A DNA stretch of 64,000 nt from an uncultured Bacteroidales bacterium. Lineage in GTDB: Bacteria > Bacteroidota > Bacteroidia > Bacteroidales > Muribaculaceae. The notes beneath the pieces are model-generated. The model did no database searches and was not told the origin of the DNA. It worked only from the letters and a program-made list of their open reading frames with translations. The translations under genes and the position numbers were made by a program. This document shows, in pieces, positions 20,400-31,395 of the stretch. The stretch's first letter is position 1. Every line of letters begins with the position of its first letter. Location: contig CACXLJ010000007.1 of assembly GCA_902768435.1 (NCBI GenBank), forward strand, positions 152,382-216,381, written 5' to 3'.

Positions 20400-22457
20400 A
20401 TGAAACAGTCAAACAAAAAACACATTTTGATGCGTTACTCACTGATAGTGGGTTTCATGCTTCTTTTCTCGACACTCATCATCTATGACATGTTCAAGAC
20501 CACCGTGGTCTACGGTTCGCTCTGGAACAAGAAAGCAGCCGAGATTCTTTCTGACACTACAATCATCGAACCCGAACGAGGTATGATTCTGGCCGACGAC
20601 GGCTCGGTGCTCGCAGCCAACCTGCGATTCTTCACCGCCCGCGTCGACTGGAAGACATCGGGATTCGACCAACAAGCCTTCACCGACTCGCTGCCGGCTT
20701 TGTGCGACAGTCTGCACAGTTTCGACCCATCAAAGACACAGGACCAGTGGCGCAACGAACTGCTCGCCGCCAAGGCAAAGGGCAAACGCGCTTACCGCCT
20801 GTTCTCTCGACTCTCCCACTCTGAATACAAGCGCATCAAGAGTTTCCCGTTCTTCAACATGAAGCCCGGCAAGACGGGGCTTTATGCCGAACTCAAGATG
20901 TCGCGTTGCAAACCCTATGGAAAAATGGCATCACGAAGCATCGGCAGCACCGGTGAGGACAAGACAAGCAAAAGCATTCACGGACGCTCGGGCCTGGAAA
21001 TGGCACTCGACACGCCCCTCTACGGCGTGCCCGGGCAAGCCAAGCGCATCCAGCTCACCAACAGCATCGTGGACTGGGAAAATGTGCCTGCCGTGAAAGG
21101 CTATGACATCACCACCACCATCAACATTCAGCTGCAAGACATCGTGGAGAACGAACTCTACAGCATGCTCGTGAAGAGCGAGGCCCAGTGGGGCACCGCC
21201 GTGCTCATGGAGGTGGCAACCGGCGAAATCAAGGCCATATCGAACCTGGAGAAAAACGAAGAAGGGACCGACTATGTTGAAGGTCGCAACAATGCTGTGA
21301 CGGGTTACGAGCCTGGCTCGGTGATGAAACCCATCTCGATGCTGGTGGCGCTGGAAGACGGCATTGTGAAGAGCATCGACGAGCAATGGGCAACCGGCTC
21401 GGTGTGGAACTACTGCAACCGCCCCATCAAGGACCACTACGGCAGCGCCACCCTCTCGCCCAAGGAAATCATCGAGCGCTCGTCGAACATTGGCATGTCG
21501 AAAATCATCATCTCGAAATATGGCGAGAACCCCGACGGTTTCCGCAAGCGTCTGGAGCAAATGGGATTCTTCGACGAGTTCCACTCGGGTATCGGGGGTG
21601 AAATGATTCCCAGATTCCCGAAACTCAAGAACGACAATGGCGGCCGCATCTCGCTCTCGCGCATGGCATTCGGCTACACCACCGAAATCCCGCCGCTGCG
21701 CACACTCGCCATCTACAACGCCATTGCCAACGACGGCAAGTTTGTGCGTCCGCACCTGGTGAAGAAATACTCGCGCGAAGGGCAACCCGACTCCATCGTG
21801 CCCGTGACCTACATTCGCGAACACATCTGCTCGCCTGAGAACGCCGCCAAACTGCGCCAGTGTCTGCGCGAGGTGGTGTGGGGCAGCCGAGGCACCGCCC
21901 GCAAGTGGGTGCAGGACGAAAGAGTGATGATTGCCGGCAAGACCGGAACTGCCTATACCCTGGAAGGCGGCCACTACGGCAGTCAAAAGCGATATGCCTT
22001 CTGCGGATTCTTCCCCTATGACAAGCCCAAATACTCGTGCATGGTGCTCATTCGTGGCGGTCAAATCGCCTCGGCGGGAGCCAGCAGCGGCACCGTGCTC
22101 AAGAACATTGCCCTGCGCATGTATGCCCGCGGCATGCTGGGCACCGACAGCGACTACAAGGCCAACAACGAGAATGCCGACAAGCAGCCCCGACTCTTTG
22201 CCACGCTCAACCCCGAGCGCAACAAGAACCTGCGCAACGGCATCGGCCTGGGCGCCCTCAAGGTGTTTGCCAAGGCTAAAGACAACAACAAGGGCGTGCC
22301 CAATGTGCTGGGCTTGAATGTGCGCGACGCAGTGGCCACGCTCGAACGCCGCGGCATCAATGTGCGCGTACACGGAAACGGCTGTGTGACAGGACAGAGC
22401 CTGGCGGCTGGCAGTGCCTATCACCGCGGCGACCAAATATTGCTAACTCTCAGATAA
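20400..22457 (+). CDS. ftsI: septal penicillin-binding protein (transpeptidase) with C-terminal PASTA domain
   Basis: A 685-residue class B PBP that cross-links septal peptidoglycan. The ATG at 20400 is preferred over the TTG at 20391, which would overlap ftsL. Residues about 12-30 form the membrane anchor. The dimerisation domain ([13 protein letters not shown]) is followed by the transpeptidase with EPGSVMKP (nucleophile Ser near 307), ERSSNIGM (near 361) and AGKTGTAY (Lys near 514). The last 65 residues ([21 protein letters not shown]) form one PASTA repeat, usual for Bacteroidetes FtsI. Its stop shares one base with an ATG at 22457. Confidence 0.97.
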   Translation: MKQSNKKHILMRYSLIVGFMLLFSTLIIYDMFKTTVVYGSLWNKKAAEILSDTTIIEPERGMILADDGSVLAANLRFFTARVDWKTSGFDQQAFTDSLPALCDSLHSFDPSKTQDQWRNELLAAKAKGKRAYRLFSRLSHSEYKRIKSFPFFNMKPGKTGLYAELKMSRCKPYGKMASRSIGSTGEDKTSKSIHGRSGLEMALDTPLYGVPGQAKRIQLTNSIVDWENVPAVKGYDITTTINIQLQDIVENELYSMLVKSEAQWGTAVLMEVATGEIKAISNLEKNEEGTDYVEGRNNAVTGYEPGSVMKPISMLVALEDGIVKSIDEQWATGSVWNYCNRPIKDHYGSATLSPKEIIERSSNIGMSKIIISKYGENPDGFRKRLEQMGFFDEFHSGIGGEMIPRFPKLKNDNGGRISLSRMAFGYTTEIPPLRTLAIYNAIANDGKFVRPHLVKKYSREGQPDSIVPVTYIREHICSPENAAKLRQCLREVVWGSRGTARKWVQDERVMIAGKTGTAYTLEGGHYGSQKRYAFCGFFPYDKPKYSCMVLIRGGQIASAGASSGTVLKNIALRMYARGMLGTDSDYKANNENADKQPRLFATLNPERNKNLRNGIGLGALKVFAKAKDNNKGVPNVLGLNVRDAVATLERRGINVRVHGNGCVTGQSLAAGSAYHRGDQILLTLR

Positions 22458-22483
22458 TGTTAACTTTAAATCAACAATACATC

Positions 22484-23950
22484 ATGACAAAGACTCTAAA
22501 GCAATTAATACAGGCCATCGACACCCTGAAAATTGTGGGTGACGAGCAAGTGACTATCAGCGGCATCACATGCGACTCGCGCGAAGCGAGCCAAGGCGCA
22601 CTGTTCATCGCCGTCAAGGGTGTTGCAGTCGATGCCCACCGCTTTATTCCCGATGTGATTGCCAAAGGGGCAGCAGCCATTGTGTGCCAGGACCTGCCCG
22701 ACGAGCAGCCACAGGGCGTAACCTTTGTGCAGGTAGCCGACTCGCAAATCGCACTTGCCAAACTCGCCTCGGAATGGTTCGACCGCCCCTCCGAGAAACT
22801 GAAACTGGTGGGCGTGACCGGCACCAACGGCAAGACTACCACCGCCACGCTGCTCTATGAAATGGCACAACTCATGGGCTACAAGGCTGGCCTGCTCTCG
22901 ACCGTGCAGAACATCATCGACAAGAAGGTGATTCCTGCCAAGCAGACCACCCCCGACCATATAACCCTGAACAGCATGCTTCACGACATGGTGATGGCAG
23001 GCTGCGACTATGCCTTTATGGAAGTGAGTTCGCATGCATGCTCGCAGCACCGCATCGACGGCCTCACCTTCAAGGGTGGCATCTTCACCAACCTCACCCG
23101 CGACCACCTGGACTATCACAAGACCGTCGAGAACTATATCGAGGCCAAGAAGATGTTCTTCGACGCCCTGCCCGCCACAGCCTTTGCGCTGGTGAACATC
23201 GACGACAAGGTGGGCCAGGTGATGGTGCAGAACACCAAGGCCAGCAAGTACACCTACTCACTGCGCAGCATAGCCGACTTCAAGGGAAAAATGCTTGAAG
23301 ACCGCATCGACGGCACCCTGCTCGAAATCAATGGCAAGGAAATCGAGGTGATGTTCACCGGCCGTTTCAATGCCTACAACCTGCTCTCGGTGTACGGCGC
23401 CTCAACACTGCTCGGTTTCCCCGAAGACGAACTACTCGTGAAGATGTCGCTGCTCAAGCCCGTTGCCGGACGCTTCCAGACGATGCGTTCGCCCCGTGGC
23501 TACACGGCCATTGTCGACTATGCCCACACCCCCGATGCACTGGTGAATGTGCTCAATGCCATCAGCGAGGTGCTGAACGGCAAGGGCGACATCATCACCG
23601 TGTGCGGCTGCGGCGGCGACCGTGACAAGGGCAAACGCCCCATCATGGCGCGCGAGGCTGCCACACGCAGCGACAAGGTGATACTCACAAGCGACAACCC
23701 CCGCACCGAGGACCCCGAAGCCATACTGCGCGACATGCAGGCCGGCATCAACAGTTACCAGAGCACCAAGGTGGTGAAAATCACCGACCGCCGTCAGGCC
23801 ATAGCCACTGCATGCATGCTTGCCAAGGCGGGCGATGTGGTGCTGGTTGCCGGCAAGGGGCACGAAGACTACCAGGAGATTAACGGCGTGAAGCATCACT
23901 TCGACGACCGTGAAGTGATTCAGGAAATATTCAAGAACGAAAAACTCTAA
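22484..23950 (+). CDS. murE: UDP-MurNAc-L-Ala-D-Glu:meso-diaminopimelate ligase
   Basis: A 488-residue ATP-dependent Mur ligase that adds the third stem residue to the peptidoglycan precursor. It shows the ATP loop [13 protein letters not shown] near residues 108-120, the [24 protein letters not shown] region and the C-terminal DNPRTEDP motif, which marks diaminopimelate rather than lysine specificity. The ATG at 22484 gives the usual N-terminus; an in-frame ATG at 22457, overlapping the ftsI stop (TAATG), would add nine residues and cannot be excluded. mraY starts 12 bp later. Confidence 0.95.
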   Translation: MTKTLKQLIQAIDTLKIVGDEQVTISGITCDSREASQGALFIAVKGVAVDAHRFIPDVIAKGAAAIVCQDLPDEQPQGVTFVQVADSQIALAKLASEWFDRPSEKLKLVGVTGTNGKTTTATLLYEMAQLMGYKAGLLSTVQNIIDKKVIPAKQTTPDHITLNSMLHDMVMAGCDYAFMEVSSHACSQHRIDGLTFKGGIFTNLTRDHLDYHKTVENYIEAKKMFFDALPATAFALVNIDDKVGQVMVQNTKASKYTYSLRSIADFKGKMLEDRIDGTLLEINGKEIEVMFTGRFNAYNLLSVYGASTLLGFPEDELLVKMSLLKPVAGRFQTMRSPRGYTAIVDYAHTPDALVNVLNAISEVLNGKGDIITVCGCGGDRDKGKRPIMAREAATRSDKVILTSDNPRTEDPEAILRDMQAGINSYQSTKVVKITDRRQAIATACMLAKAGDVVLVAGKGHEDYQEINGVKHHFDDREVIQEIFKNEKL

Positions 23951-23962
23951 ATCTATCGCAAT

Positions 23963-25222
23963 ATGTTTTACCACTTATTTCACTTTCTGCAGGAATACAA
24001 CATTCCAGGTGCACGACTCTTTGACTACATCACATTCAGGGCAGGATTTGCACTGCTGCTGTCACTGTTCATCGCCATTGTGATAGGCCGCCGCATCATC
24101 GACCGACTGCAAATCATGCAGGTGGGCGAACTCGTGCGCAACCTGGGTCTGCAAGGGCAACTGGAGAAGAAAGGCACCCCCACCATGGGCGGTATCATCA
24201 TCATCATCTCCATCCTCATTCCTTGCCTGTTGCTGGGTAAACTCAACAATGTGTACATGATTCTCATGATTGTGTCGACCATCTGGTGCGGTGCGCTGGG
24301 CTTTGCCGACGACTACATCAAGGTGGCTCACCACAACAAAGAGGGCATGAAGGGCAAATTCAAGATTGTGGGTCAGGTGGGTCTGGGACTCATTGTGGGC
24401 CTCACCATGTACTTGAGCCCTGCCGTTGTCATGAGCGAGAATGTGGAAGTGGTCGACCCTGAAACACACGAACTGGTCATCGAACACAAGGCGCAAAACA
24501 TCAAGTCGACGCAAACCACCATCCCCTTTGTGAAGAACCACAACTTCGACTATGCCTACCTCACCAAGTGGATGGGCGACAGCGCGCAAACTGGCGGATG
24601 GATTGTGTTCATCCTTGTCACCATCTTCGTGATTACTGCAGTGAGCAACGGTGCCAACCTGACCGACGGACTTGACGGACTTGCGACCGGAACCTCGGCC
24701 ATCATAGGCGTTGCCCTCGCCATCATGTGTTACCTGGGGGGCAATGTCATCTACTCTACCTACCTGAACATCATGTATATCCCCGACAGTTCAGAGCTGG
24801 TGGTGTATGCTGCGGCATTTATCGGCGCCACCATCGGCTTCCTGTGGTACAACTCCTATCCGGCGCAGGTGTTCATGGGCGATACGGGCAGCCTGTGCCT
24901 GGGTGGCATCATTGCCGTGTTTGCCATCCTCATACGCAAGGAGCTGCTCATTCCCATCCTGTGCGCCATCTTCTTTGTTGAAGATCTCTCGGTGATGATT
25001 CAGGTGCTCTACTTCAAGATCACGAAGCGCAAGAGCGGCGTGGGCAAGCGCATCTTCAAGATGACGCCTTTGCATCACCACTTCCAGGTGCCAGCCGGGC
25101 AGGTCGATGCCAAATGGCAAAATCCCAAGGGAGCCATCCCGGAATCGAAGATTGTGATGCGCTTCTTCCTGGTAGCCATCTTCCTCGCTGTAATTACTTT
25201 CGTAACTCTCAAAATTCGCTAA
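23963..25222 (+). CDS. mraY: phospho-N-acetylmuramoyl-pentapeptide transferase
   Basis: A 419-residue polytopic membrane enzyme that transfers phospho-MurNAc-pentapeptide to undecaprenyl phosphate, giving lipid I. Motifs are KKGTPTMGG near residue 70, GFADDYIKV near 113 (catalytic aspartates), NLTDGLDGLATG near 233, FMGDTGSLCLGG near 305 and the cytoplasmic MTPLHHHFQ near 370. The long periplasmic insertion around 155-200 is typical of Bacteroidetes MraY and explains the length over the E. coli enzyme (360). About ten transmembrane helices are seen. Confidence 0.97.
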   Translation: MFYHLFHFLQEYNIPGARLFDYITFRAGFALLLSLFIAIVIGRRIIDRLQIMQVGELVRNLGLQGQLEKKGTPTMGGIIIIISILIPCLLLGKLNNVYMILMIVSTIWCGALGFADDYIKVAHHNKEGMKGKFKIVGQVGLGLIVGLTMYLSPAVVMSENVEVVDPETHELVIEHKAQNIKSTQTTIPFVKNHNFDYAYLTKWMGDSAQTGGWIVFILVTIFVITAVSNGANLTDGLDGLATGTSAIIGVALAIMCYLGGNVIYSTYLNIMYIPDSSELVVYAAAFIGATIGFLWYNSYPAQVFMGDTGSLCLGGIIAVFAILIRKELLIPILCAIFFVEDLSVMIQVLYFKITKRKSGVGKRIFKMTPLHHHFQVPAGQVDAKWQNPKGAIPESKIVMRFFLVAIFLAVITFVTLKIR

Positions 25223-25251
25223 TTTACACATCAAAAATAGATTAAAATAAA

Positions 25252-26604
25252 ATGGAGAACAATTTAACTAAAAACATCGTGATTCTGGGCGGCGCCGAGA
25301 GCGGCGTGGGCGCTGCTGTGCTTGCCAAAGTGAAAGGGTTCAATGTGTGGCTCTCGGACATGGGCACCATCAAACCCAAATTCAAGGAAAAACTTGAAGA
25401 GTACCACATCGACTGGGAAGAAGGTGGCCACACCGAGGCAAAAATTCTCGCTGCACACGAGATTATCAAGAGCCCGGGCATCCCCGAGACGGCACCCATT
25501 GTGAAAAAGGCTATTGCCAAGAACATTCCCATCATCAGTGAAATAGAGTTTGCAGGCCGCTATACCGACGCCAAGATGGTGTGCATCACCGGCAGCAACG
25601 GCAAGACTACCACCACACTGCTCACCTACCACATTCTGCAGAAAGCAGGTCTCAATGTGGGTCTTGCAGGCAATGTGGGCAACAGCCTTGCCTATCAGGT
25701 AGCCACCACGCACCACGATGTGTATGTGATTGAGCTGAGCAGTTTCCAGCTCGACAATATGTATGAATTTAAAGCCAATGTGGCGGTGCTGCTCAACATC
25801 ACGCCCGACCACCTGGACCGCTACGACTTCAAGATGGAGAACTATGCCGCCGCCAAATTCCGCATCATGCAGAACCAGACGAGCGACGACACCTTCATCT
25901 TTTGGTACGACGACCCCATTATCGCTGCACAACTCAAGCAGGTGAACACCGAGGCAAGACTCTTGCCCTTCACCGCACGCAACGACGAGAATTGTGCCGC
26001 CTTCATGGCCGACGATGTGCTCCACTTCAACCTGCCCGAGAATGCTTGGGAGATAAATCGCAGCGAACTCTCGCTCAAGGGATTGCACAATATCTACAAC
26101 TCTATGGCTGCCAGCCTCTCGGCATCGGTGCTCGACATCAAGAACGAGGTGATTCGCGCCGCGCTTGCCGACTTTGAGGCAGTAGAACACAGGCTCCAGT
26201 TCATCAGGAAAGTGGGCGGTGTGACCTATATCAACGACTCCAAAGCCACCAATGTGAACGCTACCTGGTATGCCCTGGAAAGCATGACCGAACCCGTGGT
26301 GCTCATCCTGGGCGGTGTGGACAAGGGCAACGACTACAGCGAAATTGAGCCCCTGGTGAAGGAAAAGGTGAAAGCCATTGTGTGCCTGGGCGTTGACAAT
26401 GCCAAGCTGCACAACTTCTTTGACGGCAAAGTGCCCGTTGTGACCGATGCCCGCAGCATGGCCGAGTGTGTGGAGAAGTGCCACGCCCTTGCCGAGAGCG
26501 GCAACACCGTGCTGCTGTCGCCCTGCTGTGCCAGTTTTGACCTGTTCAAGAACATGGAAGATCGCGGTGAGCAATTTAAAGAAAATGTGAACAAAATCTC
26601 TTAA
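25252..26604 (+). CDS. murD: UDP-MurNAc-L-alanine:D-glutamate ligase
   Basis: A 450-residue cytoplasmic Mur ligase that adds D-glutamate. It begins with a Rossmann-like VILGGAESGVGAAVLA segment, followed by the ATP loop ITGSNGKTTTTLL near residues 113-125, NITPDHLDRY near 182, YINDSKATNVNATWYAL near 325 and a C-terminal SPCCASFDLFKNMEDRGEQFK signature. The gap after mraY is 29 bp, and its stop codon overlaps the first candidate ftsW start by one base. Confidence 0.97.
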   Translation: MENNLTKNIVILGGAESGVGAAVLAKVKGFNVWLSDMGTIKPKFKEKLEEYHIDWEEGGHTEAKILAAHEIIKSPGIPETAPIVKKAIAKNIPIISEIEFAGRYTDAKMVCITGSNGKTTTTLLTYHILQKAGLNVGLAGNVGNSLAYQVATTHHDVYVIELSSFQLDNMYEFKANVAVLLNITPDHLDRYDFKMENYAAAKFRIMQNQTSDDTFIFWYDDPIIAAQLKQVNTEARLLPFTARNDENCAAFMADDVLHFNLPENAWEINRSELSLKGLHNIYNSMAASLSASVLDIKNEVIRAALADFEAVEHRLQFIRKVGGVTYINDSKATNVNATWYALESMTEPVVLILGGVDKGNDYSEIEPLVKEKVKAIVCLGVDNAKLHNFFDGKVPVVTDARSMAECVEKCHALAESGNTVLLSPCCASFDLFKNMEDRGEQFKENVNKIS

Positions 26605-27968
26605 TGCCCCGCCCCATGTCAGAAGTCAAACACGATAAAGTGAACAAATATGAAGAGGTGACCAAGAAATATGGTGACCCCTGGATTTGGGGCATCTATT
26701 TCACGCTCATCATCATCTCGATTATCGAGTCGTACAGCGCATCGAGCCGCGAAGTGGCAAAGGCCGGCGTTTATATGCCCATCATCAAGCATTGTGTGTT
26801 TCTTGCCGTGGGCTTTGCGTGCGTCTTTTTCCTGTACCGCTCTAACTACAACAGCAAGAACCTGTTGGCACTCATGATACCGGGGTTGGGGGTGTTCACC
26901 ATCATCTGCCTTGTTTATGTAATGCTCTTTGGTGAGGTGATTAACGGCGCCCAGCGAGCCATCTCGCTCCCGGGCGGATTCACCCTGCAGCCTGCCGAAC
27001 TCGCCAAGTTGTCGATTGTAACGCTGCTGGCCTACATTCTTGCACGCTCGCAAAAGAACAAGGATGTGACCACCGGCGGCATCATCATGGCGGCATTCAT
27101 AGTGGCGGTCTTTGGCGGTCTGCTGCTGCAGAGCGGTTTGACCAACACGCTGCTGCTCATGTGCATCAGCATGTCGATGCTGCTGATAGGCGGCACCCGG
27201 TGGAAAAAAATCATCTGCGTAATGGTGCTTTACGGCATCGTATTCGGGTGTTTCATGCTCATCAAGAAGAACAACGACAGCAAGGAGGCCAATCTGCTTG
27301 CTGCCGAGAATGTGGTGATGGAAGGCGACACCATTGCCGATAACATGGTAGTTGATTCGAAAAACAAGGTGGACCGCAGCGGCACCTGGAAAAACCGTGT
27401 CAAGGAGTGGTGGAACAGCGACTCGCTCGTTTACCGCCCGCTGACCGACAAGAACCAGCAGGAAATGTTCTCGCGCATGGCGCAGGCACACGGCGGCATC
27501 ACCGGCGTGGGCATCGGCAACTCGCGCGAATGCAGCCGCCTGCCACTGGCATTCAGCGACTACATCTACTCCATCATCGTCGAGGAAACGGGACTCATTG
27601 GCGGCGTGTTCGTCATCATCCTGTATCTGTGGCTATTGGCACGAGCGGCCATGATTGCGCGCCGATGCCGGCGCGTGCTGCCGGCACTGCTCATCATTGG
27701 TATGGCTTCAATGATTGCCTACCAGGCCCTGTTCCACATGGCCATCAATGCGGGCGTGTTCCCCGTTTCGGGACAACCCTTGCCGCTTGTTTCAAAGGGC
27801 GGTACCTCAATCATCGTCACTAGCATTGCCTTCGGCATCATGCTCAGCGTGAGCCGAACCATTGCCAACGGAACCAACAAGAGTAACAAATCGGAGGAGA
27901 ATCAGCTGCCCGAAGGTCTTGGCGCTGAGAATCCAACACAATTGATTCGCAAAAATGAATGGAAATAA
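26604..27968 (+). CDS. ftsW: lipid II polymerase of the divisome (SEDS family)
   Basis: A 454-residue polytopic SEDS glycosyltransferase that polymerises septal glycan strands together with FtsI. SEDS features are GAQRAISLPGGFTLQPAELAK near residues 113-135 and GVGIGNSRECSRLPLAFSDYIYSIIVEETGLIG near 300-332, with ten hydrophobic segments. A long charged periplasmic loop (about 220-290) is usual for this phylum. The start is either the ATG at 26604, overlapping the murD stop, or 26616 four codons later. murG begins 14 bp before its stop. Confidence 0.96.
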   Translation: MPRPMSEVKHDKVNKYEEVTKKYGDPWIWGIYFTLIIISIIESYSASSREVAKAGVYMPIIKHCVFLAVGFACVFFLYRSNYNSKNLLALMIPGLGVFTIICLVYVMLFGEVINGAQRAISLPGGFTLQPAELAKLSIVTLLAYILARSQKNKDVTTGGIIMAAFIVAVFGGLLLQSGLTNTLLLMCISMSMLLIGGTRWKKIICVMVLYGIVFGCFMLIKKNNDSKEANLLAAENVVMEGDTIADNMVVDSKNKVDRSGTWKNRVKEWWNSDSLVYRPLTDKNQQEMFSRMAQAHGGITGVGIGNSRECSRLPLAFSDYIYSIIVEETGLIGGVFVIILYLWLLARAAMIARRCRRVLPALLIIGMASMIAYQALFHMAINAGVFPVSGQPLPLVSKGGTSIIVTSIAFGIMLSVSRTIANGTNKSNKSEENQLPEGLGAENPTQLIRKNEWK

Positions 27969-29067
27969 ACTGAACTTTCTCGTGAGTGGTGGTGGCACAG
28001 GCGGACACATTTTCCCAGCCCTGTCGATCGCCAACGAAATCAAGCGCCGTTACCCCGAAGCCCACATCCTGTTTGTGGGTGCCGAGGGACGCATGGAGAT
28101 GGAACGCGTGCCGGCGGCAGGTTATGAAATCAAGGGCCTGCCCGTGAGCGGTTTCGACCGCAAACGCATTTGGCGCAACTTCAAGGTGCTCTACCGCTTG
28201 CGCAAGAGCATGAGCATTGCCAAGGGCATTCTGCGCGACTTCAAGCCCGACATCGCCATAGGCGTGGGCGGCTATGCCAGCGGTCCCATGCTCAAGATTG
28301 CCCAGAAAAAAGGCATTCCCACCCTGCTGCAGGAACAAAATTCCTATGCTGGGGTGACCAACAAGCTGCTGGCCAAGAAGGCCAACTGCATCTGCGTGGC
28401 CTACGAGGGCATGGAGCGCTTCTTCCCTGCCGAGAAAATAGTGCTCACCGGCAACCCCGTGAGGCGCAACCTGCTCGAATGCACCTCGTCGCCCCAAGAG
28501 GCACGCGAGGCACTGCAACTCGACCCGGGAAAGAAGACCATTCTGGTGGTGGGCGGCAGCCTGGGTGCACGCACCATCAACAACAGCATCATTGCCGGGC
28601 TCAACAGCATTGCCAACTCGCCCGATGTGCAGGTGCTCTGGCAATCAGGCAAAATCTACAACGAGCGCTGTGCGGCAGCCTTGAGCCAGTCGGGAGCCAA
28701 GAATGTGAAACAAATGCCCTTCATCAGTTCGATGGACCTTGCCTATCGCGCCGCCGACCTCGTCATCTCGCGTGCCGGAGCCAGTTCAATCTCTGAACTG
28801 CAGTTGCTGGGCAAGCCCTCGATTCTCGTACCCTCGCCCAATGTGGCTGAAGACCACCAGACCAAGAATGCCCTTGCACTGGTCAACAAGAATGCGGCTC
28901 GCATGATTACCGACGCCGAGGCCGAGGCCAAGCTGGTGGATGAGATGCTGAGCGTGGTAGCCGAGCAAAATCTGCTCGACACGCTTGCTATCAATGTCAA
29001 GAGAATGGCGCTCAACAATGCTGCCGAGCACATTGTCGACGAAATTGAAAAGATTCTTACCGATTAA
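27955..29067 (+). CDS. murG: UDP-GlcNAc:lipid I N-acetylglucosaminyltransferase
   Basis: A 370-residue GT28 enzyme that converts lipid I to lipid II on the inner face of the membrane. It has the GGGTGGHIFPALSIA loop at residues 10-25, the GVGGYASGPML segment near 103 and LLQEQNSYAGVTNKLLAKKA near 121, then the donor-binding region GGSLGARTINNSI and SRAGASSISELQLLGKPSILVPSPNVAEDHQTKNA. It overlaps the ftsW end by 14 bp. Twelve bases separate its stop from the murC start. Confidence 0.97.
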   Translation: MNGNKLNFLVSGGGTGGHIFPALSIANEIKRRYPEAHILFVGAEGRMEMERVPAAGYEIKGLPVSGFDRKRIWRNFKVLYRLRKSMSIAKGILRDFKPDIAIGVGGYASGPMLKIAQKKGIPTLLQEQNSYAGVTNKLLAKKANCICVAYEGMERFFPAEKIVLTGNPVRRNLLECTSSPQEAREALQLDPGKKTILVVGGSLGARTINNSIIAGLNSIANSPDVQVLWQSGKIYNERCAAALSQSGAKNVKQMPFISSMDLAYRAADLVISRAGASSISELQLLGKPSILVPSPNVAEDHQTKNALALVNKNAARMITDAEAEAKLVDEMLSVVAEQNLLDTLAINVKRMALNNAAEHIVDEIEKILTD

Positions 29068-29080
29068 AACACTTGCTTTC

Positions 29081-30463
29081 ATGAAAGACTTCAGTTCATT
29101 ATACTTCATTGGAGCCGGCGGCATAGGCATGGCAGCCCTCGAGCGCTACTTCCTGGCCAAGGGCAAACGCATTGCCGGCTACGACCGTACCCCGTCGGAA
29201 CTCACCCAGGCCTTGCAGGACGAAGGCGTGGAAATCACTTTTGACGAGAACCCCGACCTCATCCCCGACTATTGCCGCGACCCCGAAACCACACTGGTGG
29301 TGTACACCCCTGCTGTGCCCGACAGTCATGCCGGCATGCAATATTTCAGGAACAACGGATTCGAGGTAGTGAAACGCGCCAAACTGCTGGGCATCGTCAC
29401 CGACGACACGCTGGGCCTGTGCTTTGCCGGCACACACGGCAAGACTACCACCTCGAGCATGATGGCACACATCCTTGAAGTATCAGGAATGGGCAGCAAC
29501 GCCTTTTTGGGCGGTGTGCTGCGCAACTATAACAGCAACTTTTTGCTTTCAGAGAGCAGCCCATTCTCGGTAATTGAAGCCGACGAGTTCGACCGCTCGT
29601 TCCACCACCTGAGGCCCTATATTGCCGTGGTGACCTCGACCGACCCCGACCACCTCGACATCTACGGCACCTATGAAGCCTATCTCGAGAGTTTCGCACA
29701 CTTCACCAGTCTCATCAAGCCCAGCGGCTCACTCATTGTGCACGAGGGACTTGCTTTGAAACCACGCGTACAAGAAGGAGTATACACCTACACCTACTCG
29801 CTCGACAAGGGCGACTTCCACGCCCAGAATGTGCGCAAGGGCAATGGCAAAATCCTGTTCGACTTCGTGCATCCTGATGGCATCATTGCCGATGTTGACC
29901 TGGGTGTGCCCGTGAGCATCAACATCGAGAACGCCATCGCCGCCATGGCAGTGGCTTGGCTCATTCATGTGCCCCAAGAGGCCATGAAACAGGCTATGGC
30001 CACTTTCCAGGGTCCCAAGCGCCGCTTCGAGTTCTGGCTCAAGGAAGACGGCCCGCACGGCAAAGTGGTGATCGACGACTATGCCCACCACCCCAACGAA
30101 ATCGAGGCCAGCATCAAGTCGGTGCGCGACCTGTATCCCGACCGCCGCATCTCGGTCATTTTCCAGCCGCACCTCTACACGCGCACGCGTGACCTTGCAC
30201 CCGATTTTGCCCGCGCCCTGTCGCTCGCCGACGAGGTGATTTTGCTGCCCATCTACCCTGCAAGAGAGGAACCCATACCCGGTGTGACCAGCGAAATCAT
30301 CCTCAAAGACCTCACTTGTCCGAAAAAAACGATTTATAGCAAAGAAAATTTGATTAATTCGCTAAAATTGTGTAACTTTGATATCTTGTTGACAGTCGGG
30401 GCCGGTGACATCATCAATCTGTTGCCCCAAATCTGCCAAGAAGTTAAAAAACAGAAGCGTTGA
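29081..30463 (+). CDS. murC: UDP-MurNAc:L-alanine ligase
   Basis: A 460-residue Mur ligase that adds the first stem alanine. The ATG at 29081 gives the standard beginning MKDFSSLYFIGAGGIGMAALERYF; the frame is open upstream only because it runs through murG. The ATP loop AGTHGKTTTSSMMAH lies near residues 114-128, EADEFDRSF near 165, STDPDHLDIYG near 185 and DDYAHHPNEIEASIKS near 330. The stop codon overlaps the ftsQ TTG start (TTGA). Confidence 0.96.
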   Translation: MKDFSSLYFIGAGGIGMAALERYFLAKGKRIAGYDRTPSELTQALQDEGVEITFDENPDLIPDYCRDPETTLVVYTPAVPDSHAGMQYFRNNGFEVVKRAKLLGIVTDDTLGLCFAGTHGKTTTSSMMAHILEVSGMGSNAFLGGVLRNYNSNFLLSESSPFSVIEADEFDRSFHHLRPYIAVVTSTDPDHLDIYGTYEAYLESFAHFTSLIKPSGSLIVHEGLALKPRVQEGVYTYTYSLDKGDFHAQNVRKGNGKILFDFVHPDGIIADVDLGVPVSINIENAIAAMAVAWLIHVPQEAMKQAMATFQGPKRRFEFWLKEDGPHGKVVIDDYAHHPNEIEASIKSVRDLYPDRRISVIFQPHLYTRTRDLAPDFARALSLADEVILLPIYPAREEPIPGVTSEIILKDLTCPKKTIYSKENLINSLKLCNFDILLTVGAGDIINLLPQICQEVKKQKR

Positions 30464-31383
30464 AAATAGTCCGATACATAATATTGCTCATCATCTCGGC
30501 ACTGCTCGTGTGGGGTGTGTTCTGGGCTCGCAACAAGGCTTCGGCACAACTCTGCAAATCGATTGATGTGGTCATTGAAAACAATGAAAAGGCTACATTT
30601 GTCACCCCTCAGGGCGTCATCAACGACCTGCAGAAGATGAACTTCAAGATTGTGGGACTGCCCATGTGGCAAATCAACAGCGACAGCATCGAGAGGGCGC
30701 TCTCCAAGTCACAGTTCCTGGAATCGGCCCAGTGCATCAAGGGGCAAAACGGCGTTTTCCAGATCAAGGTCAAGCAACTCATACCGGTGCTGCGTGTGTT
30801 TGACGGCGACGACTCCTACTATGTGAACCGCGAGGGCAAGAGGATTCCTGCAACGGTCAACTTCTTTACCGATGTGCCCATTGTCGAGGGTCACTTCACC
30901 AAGGAATTCGGTCCCGAGAAACTGCTGCCTATGGTCGACTATGTGAACCACGACTCTACACTTGCCAGCATTGTCACCATGTACAAGTATCGCGACCCCC
31001 AGAACATCATGATTGTTCCCTGCTTCAACGGACACATCGTGAACATGGGCAGCGTCGACAAGTACAAGGAGAAGTTCAGGAAACTCATGCTCTTCTACCG
31101 CAAGGTGATGCCCGAAAAGGGATGGAACACCTACGACACCATCTCGGTGAAGTGGAACTATCAGGTGGTGGCAACCCTGGCCAAGAAAAAGGTGGTGCCC
31201 GAATTCAACACCGACTATGAAGACGAAGACCCCGCCCCCGACTTCGAGACCATGACCGTTGGCGATGAGCAGCGACCCATAGGGGCCGAAAAGAAACCCG
31301 CCGAAAGCGAGAAGCCCAAAAACAACGACAGCAACAACAATAACAACAAAGAGAAAGAGAAAAATAATAATCCACATAATTAA
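30460..31383 (+). CDS. ftsQ: cell division protein FtsQ/DivIB-like
   Basis: A 307-residue bitopic division protein that bridges early and late divisome parts. A short basic start leads to a transmembrane segment at about residues 5-22 (YIILLIISALLVWGVFW), then a periplasmic POTRA-like region and the FtsQ domain (YYVNREGKRIPATVNF). The tail is very charged and asparagine-rich (residues about 270-307). The start is a TTG that overlaps the murC stop. No ATG or GTG in frame lies near enough to give the membrane anchor, so TTG use is well supported. Confidence 0.88.
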   Translation: MKIVRYIILLIISALLVWGVFWARNKASAQLCKSIDVVIENNEKATFVTPQGVINDLQKMNFKIVGLPMWQINSDSIERALSKSQFLESAQCIKGQNGVFQIKVKQLIPVLRVFDGDDSYYVNREGKRIPATVNFFTDVPIVEGHFTKEFGPEKLLPMVDYVNHDSTLASIVTMYKYRDPQNIMIVPCFNGHIVNMGSVDKYKEKFRKLMLFYRKVMPEKGWNTYDTISVKWNYQVVATLAKKKVVPEFNTDYEDEDPAPDFETMTVGDEQRPIGAEKKPAESEKPKNNDSNNNNNKEKEKNNNPHN

Positions 31384-31395
31384 TCATTACACATT

